Assembly (NCBI RefSeq): GCF_000003605.2
Contig: NW_003145785.1
Span: forward strand, 191,907 to 230,219
DNA: 38,313 nucleotides
Reading direction: 5' to 3'
DNA from: Saccoglossus kowalevskii
Lineage: Eukaryota; Hemichordata; Enteropneusta; Harrimaniidae
Shown: piece after piece, positions 35,011-38,313 of the stretch
Layout: every line of letters starts with the position of its first letter
Position numbering within the stretch: position 1 is the stretch's first letter
Position numbers and translations under genes: made by a program
Notes under the pieces: model-generated
Database searches by the model: none
What the model saw: only the letters and a program-made list of their open reading frames with translations
Told to the model about the DNA's origin: nothing

Positions 35011-35108
35011 GGTATGTAAGACATTCATGCAAAAAAACAAAACAATTGGCCATATCGGGTAATTGTTGTTTTTTGTTGTTGTTTTTTTGCATGACTGTCT
35101 TACATACC
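35011..35108. mobile_element. 98-bp foldback element
   Basis: GGTATGTAAGACATTCATGC plus AAAAAAACAA at the left is inverted at the right (TTGTTTTTTTGCATGACTGTCTTACATACC), one mismatch in the first 30 bases. The arms continue as A/C-rich and T/G-rich runs to a centre at GGCCATATCGGG. As RNA it would form a long hairpin, so it could be a minimal MITE or a source of small RNAs. The terminal GGTATGTAAGACA is perfect. No target-site duplication seen. Confidence 0.75.
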
Positions 35109-35376
35109 AGGAAGTTTTTCTATTATGACTCTCTCTTCTAAATACGGCTGATCTCATAACCTAGCAGGTTCGTGTCTAGACATTTAATCATATAATTGCT
35201 TGGACCAATTAAGACGGGTAATCACAATAATGATATTATATATTGTATCCATGGAATTAATACATTTCATTGATACATAGCAACAAAATAATAAAAAACA
35301 AGAACATATATGGCTTTATAAATAAAGAATACGTATAATTGATTGACAACAGGTGATGAATGAAAATTGCATGCAT

Positions 35377-35377
35377 A

Positions 35378-35468
<91 letters not shown>

Positions 35469-35489
35469 ATGGATTAATTGATGGATTAA

Positions 35490-35520
<31 letters not shown>

Positions 35521-35535
35521 ATATACATGTATATA

Positions 35536-35594
<59 letters not shown>

Positions 35595-35615
35595 ATGGAT
35601 TAATTGATGGATTAA

Positions 35616-35679
<64 letters not shown>

Positions 35680-35686
35680 AAATAAA
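35377..35686. repeat. (AAAT)n array with duplicated spacer, 310 bp
   Basis: Tetranucleotide AAAT array in four blocks. The first and second blocks, and the third and fourth, are separated by the same 17-bp spacer GGATTAATTGATGGATT (35,471-35,487 and 35,597-35,613); between them lies ATATACATGTATAT (35,521-35,534). The two spacers are 126 bp apart, so a unit larger than the tetranucleotide has been duplicated. The Leu/Ile/Tyr-rich minus-strand frame across it is an artefact. Confidence 0.97.
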
Positions 35687-36462
35687 CATCTGTTTTTTAT
35701 GTTTTGTTCGTGTTCAGCTATAACTAAAACGTGTGTCGTATTATTAAATATTTATTGTTTGATTGCGTAATAAATACAAATTTGCGAAGAATACTGTGGA
35801 CCTGCATGACTAGCCAACAGGGTGTGCTTACTCATTCTGGGCACCTGGTCCCATTACTGGGACGTCAGTGGTTCATTAATTATCCTTCCCTACATTAAGT
35901 CTTCTCAATTACCAATAATCGCCTTATATGGAATGCGGTTATTTCGTGTTGATGCCTTTATTATCTTGTACATTTATATCGAATGTCATTGAAAGTCACA
36001 TGTATCCTAAAACAGTCAGTTTTGTTCGTATGCATGGCACACATGTGCTTCTGTGCCTGGGGTATATGTCAGATTTCAGAAATTACGTGTCAGAAGGAGT
36101 TCGACTGAGGGCACGGTTGAAATTTTCACTTATTATGTTAGTATATCACAACACAGTCAGTCGTAGAGGAAAGCCTTGTTACATTTAATACTAATAAAGT
36201 ATATGTACTCATGGTATGGATTTAAACTGGATCCATGTTTCATAAAACACTTTTTAATTTCGGTGGCACAGCCGAGTATACTATTGGGATAACAAGAAAA
36301 AAGAAAGGCTTCTAAATCGCTTTCTTTTCGACGCAATAATAACAAACAGTTCATATTGCGAAAACCCAATGCTGGATCCAACATATCGTTTGGGAGATTT
36401 ACGTTCCTCAGATATGTTCAGTAATTTTATATAACAAACAATATTAATTTTGTTTCATTTAG
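35687..36462. other. Unassigned DNA
   Basis: The plus-strand frame 35,928-36,188 (86 codons) and the minus-strand frame 36,157-36,384 have no recognised product, splice support or promoter. Nothing else seen. Confidence 0.45.
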
Positions 36463-36671
36463 TGTTTTACTCAAATCAACGGAGAAGTGATTCAATTACA
36501 CACGTGGCCTGTGAGCCATACTGTCTACGGAACAACACGAGCGAGATCGTCGTGCAAACTCCAAAACTAATCGAACCACGTGTCTGTTGGTCTAAGCAGA
36601 AAATCCTCTTATACTGGCCACTCGTGAACACGAATGCTACCGCACCCCCCCACCCCCCCCCCCGCCAATGA
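36463..36671 (+). CDS. Candidate terminal exon or orphan ORF, about 69 codons
   Basis: An acceptor with a T-rich tract (TTTTGTTTCATTTAG) ends at 36,462. The frame after it is open to TGA at 36,669-36,671. It is richer in G+C than its surroundings, with residues such as VACEPYCLRNNTSEIVV, two potential N-glycosylation motifs (NNTS, NTNAT) and a Pro-rich end that reads a C-run (36,645-36,663). No ATG, so entry must be by splicing. Not recognised; probably chance, kept because of the composition and acceptor. Confidence 0.13.
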
Positions 36672-37570
36672 ACGTAATAATCTGTTTACACGTTCGTTCG
36701 GATTTGGCACATGTCACGTAGATCGTGCTTACTCGTACATTTACACTAACACCACTAATAAATTATTCGTGGTCTGATATTTACATATAAAATATGCATG
36801 TTTCCCCAGAGCGAATAAGCCTATACATGCAAATTTCATTGTGTATGTAATATTATATGTATAACTCGTAATTTTTTTAAATTCAATTGTTTATGTATGA
36901 CTACATGCTGTTCGGTATGACGCCACCGTGGCAAATTTGATATCTCGGCTTTGTGGCAGTTATTTCTCGCTTTTCAACTGTATAGCAACTGTGTCTCAAT
37001 AAATTAAGTTCGCATGACAACAGTGTTCACGTAACCCCGGGCTGAATTAAACGTGACCGCCTCAAATACTCTAGTACGAGAATGCGTTAAGGAGTGTCCC
37101 AGTGGAGATATATACCAAACACCATACGTTATAATATGTCAAAAATAATGCGTTTGTACATTTCAACGAACAATTCATAGATAAGGGTCGATTTCAGATT
37201 GAATATTAAATTGCAAATATGCCCACTTTGGATAACGCACTATGCCCACGCCCGGACACGATATCGTCACGTTCTATCATGCACTTGCCAGCGTCGTGTG
37301 GGTTGATAGGTCAGACATTTGCTTTTTTTGGTCCTTGTTTCGGAAATTGATTCAGTAAACACATAAGCTATTCATCAAACAGATAGAAAACGTAATTTAT
37401 TTATTAATAATTCATCTAACGGAAAACTATATTACCATTTTGTATGAAGCATTTAAAATAGATTGAATTGTACGAGGTTTCTTTGGGAACACGCGGTGGG
37501 GAGAGTACCTGCGGAGTGTGCTATAAGCAAACATTGAGGGCTCCATTTTAGTAATTTTTTTTAACCCAGC
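36672..37570. other. Unassigned DNA
   Basis: No gene or clear repeat. CpG-normal. The minus-strand frame 37,427-37,609 is short and anonymous. Confidence 0.45.
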
Positions 37571-37867
37571 ATGACCGTAACTGAAGACGCACGTCACCCG
37601 CACGTACACACCAATGTCAGAGTGGTTACTACGTTTTTACGATACCCGTTTTTACGATACAAAGGCGACGGCTACCAAGACATTGCTAACACTTCAACAA
37701 AAAACTCGAGCGGAATCTATCAAGCCCCAGTGAATGCTGTTATAAAGTCTTTGTCAAGGTACATTAGTTATATTAAAAACAGAATTATCTTCAGGGGAAA
37801 TTTAAGATCAATCAAATATAAACAGATTTTAGACTATTTTTTACAATCAAATGTGTCATTAAATTGA
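37571..37867 (+). CDS. Hypothetical 98-aa ORF
   Basis: A complete frame from ATG to TGA. The first half is mixed in composition (MTVTEDARHPHVHTNVRVV at the start); the second half is Ile/Lys/Asn-rich as expected of AT-rich DNA. Residues 21-30 are coded by a 15-bp direct duplication (TFLRYPFLRY). No signal peptide, membrane segment or known motif. I estimate that two or three frames of this length are expected by chance in the right part of the window, so the case for a gene is weak. Confidence 0.13.
   Translation: MTVTEDARHPHVHTNVRVVTTFLRYPFLRYKGDGYQDIANTSTKNSSGIYQAPVNAVIKSLSRYISYIKNRIIFRGNLRSIKYKQILDYFLQSNVSLN
37632..37660. repeat. 15-bp tandem duplication
   Basis: CGTTTTTACGATAC occurs at 37,632-37,645 and 37,647-37,660, separated by one C. 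Exact copies, so probably recent. It falls inside the 98-codon frame and keeps it in frame. Confidence 0.9.
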
Positions 37868-38313
37868 GAGTATTCCTTTTTAGAGAAGAATACTCCAGGA
37901 TAATACAGGGTAATAAATAAGAGTATTTAGTCAATTTGATCCCCTTTTATGGTCACGTTCAAAATCGCTATCAATCATATTTCACCCCGAGATGACCTCT
38001 CATCACAGTGCAACTTTAGTATACGTTAGCATGCTCGTATATGAGCAAATTATATTCGATATAATGCACCAATTAAAATTAAAAGATAAGATCGCATATC
38101 GGTATATATGAAACAGTTATGTAAATTTAAAGGGCGGTGGTCGTCGCGCAGCGTGTGTTCGAATTTCATGTAAATAACCAATGTATTTTACACGCGTTGT
38201 ATACGTCGCTATGAGTCCTATATCGAATAGGACGCGGCACGACGACTACCGACTTTAAGTAATTTCGTGACGTCCAGAAACTGTTTATCATTTCGTATAT
38301 CTGTGTACCAACA
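37868..38313. other. Unassigned DNA to the right edge
   Basis: CpG-normal, with a CpG-dense stretch at 38,130-38,280 (for example GGTCGTCGCGCAGCG and GACGCGGCACGACGAC). It could approach another promoter beyond the window; nothing more can be said. Confidence 0.4.

Noticed and set aside
35316..35528. 70-codon minus-strand ORF rich in Leu, Ile, Tyr and Phe
   Set aside because: Direct translation of the AAAT array.

Overview
The window looks like nuclear DNA of a multicellular eukaryote, probably a marine invertebrate. It is AT-rich (roughly 65% A+T by eye), carries long tri- and tetranucleotide microsatellites, several short palindromic transposon-like elements with terminal inverted repeats (TIRs), and a 50-N assembly gap, and it has no dense open reading frames. 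The phylum cannot be fixed from this sequence. The over-represented palindrome TACATGTA and the style of the small foldback elements would fit a mollusc or an invertebrate deuterostome, but that is an impression only.

No protein-coding gene could be recognised. No tRNA, rRNA, CRISPR array or bacterial operon was seen. Most open reading frames are short, lack an ATG, or arise from repeats. A few are listed as low-confidence candidate exons or ORFs because they combine an open frame with plausible splice sites; none matches a family I can name.

The clearest large-scale structure is compositional. From 1 to about 26,340 CpG is rare (about 1 per 100 bp in the stretch I counted, 24,001-24,600). 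From about 26,340 to the right end it is common (about 5-6 per 100 bp in 26,340-27,110, counted by hand). In many invertebrates transcribed gene bodies are methylated and CpG-depleted while promoters and intergenic DNA are not. The boundary lies about 500 bp downstream of a good minus-strand splice donor (exon side from 26,853). My inference is that a minus-strand gene starts near 26.9-27.1 kb and that most of 1-26.3 kb is its first intron or introns.

Left part (1-12.2 kb): ATT microsatellites, a TTAA-flanked MITE (miniature inverted-repeat element) of piggyBac type, small tandem repeats at 741, 5.7, 6.8, 7.2 and 8.4 kb, and a perfect X-box-like motif at 6,618. Middle (12.2-26.3 kb): the N gap, a 355-bp element with 11-bp TIRs, a tandem duplication at 17.7 kb, a TACTGTA-type foldback element at 20.85 kb, two more copies of the TTAA MITE, and a candidate coding exon at 23.65 kb. 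Right part (26.3-38.3 kb): the CpG-rich promoter candidate, a cluster of regulatory-looking motifs at 31.6-32.5 kb (CRE, X-box, a MITE with CTCF-like TIRs, CCAAT boxes and a TATA box), two further MITE-like elements (33.46 and 35.01 kb), and a 310-bp AAAT array with a duplicated spacer.

I saw nothing that amounts to a new biological system. The most useful leads are the CpG boundary with its candidate transcription start, the CTCF/CRE-like MITE, the recurring X-box-like motifs, and the TTAA MITE family.
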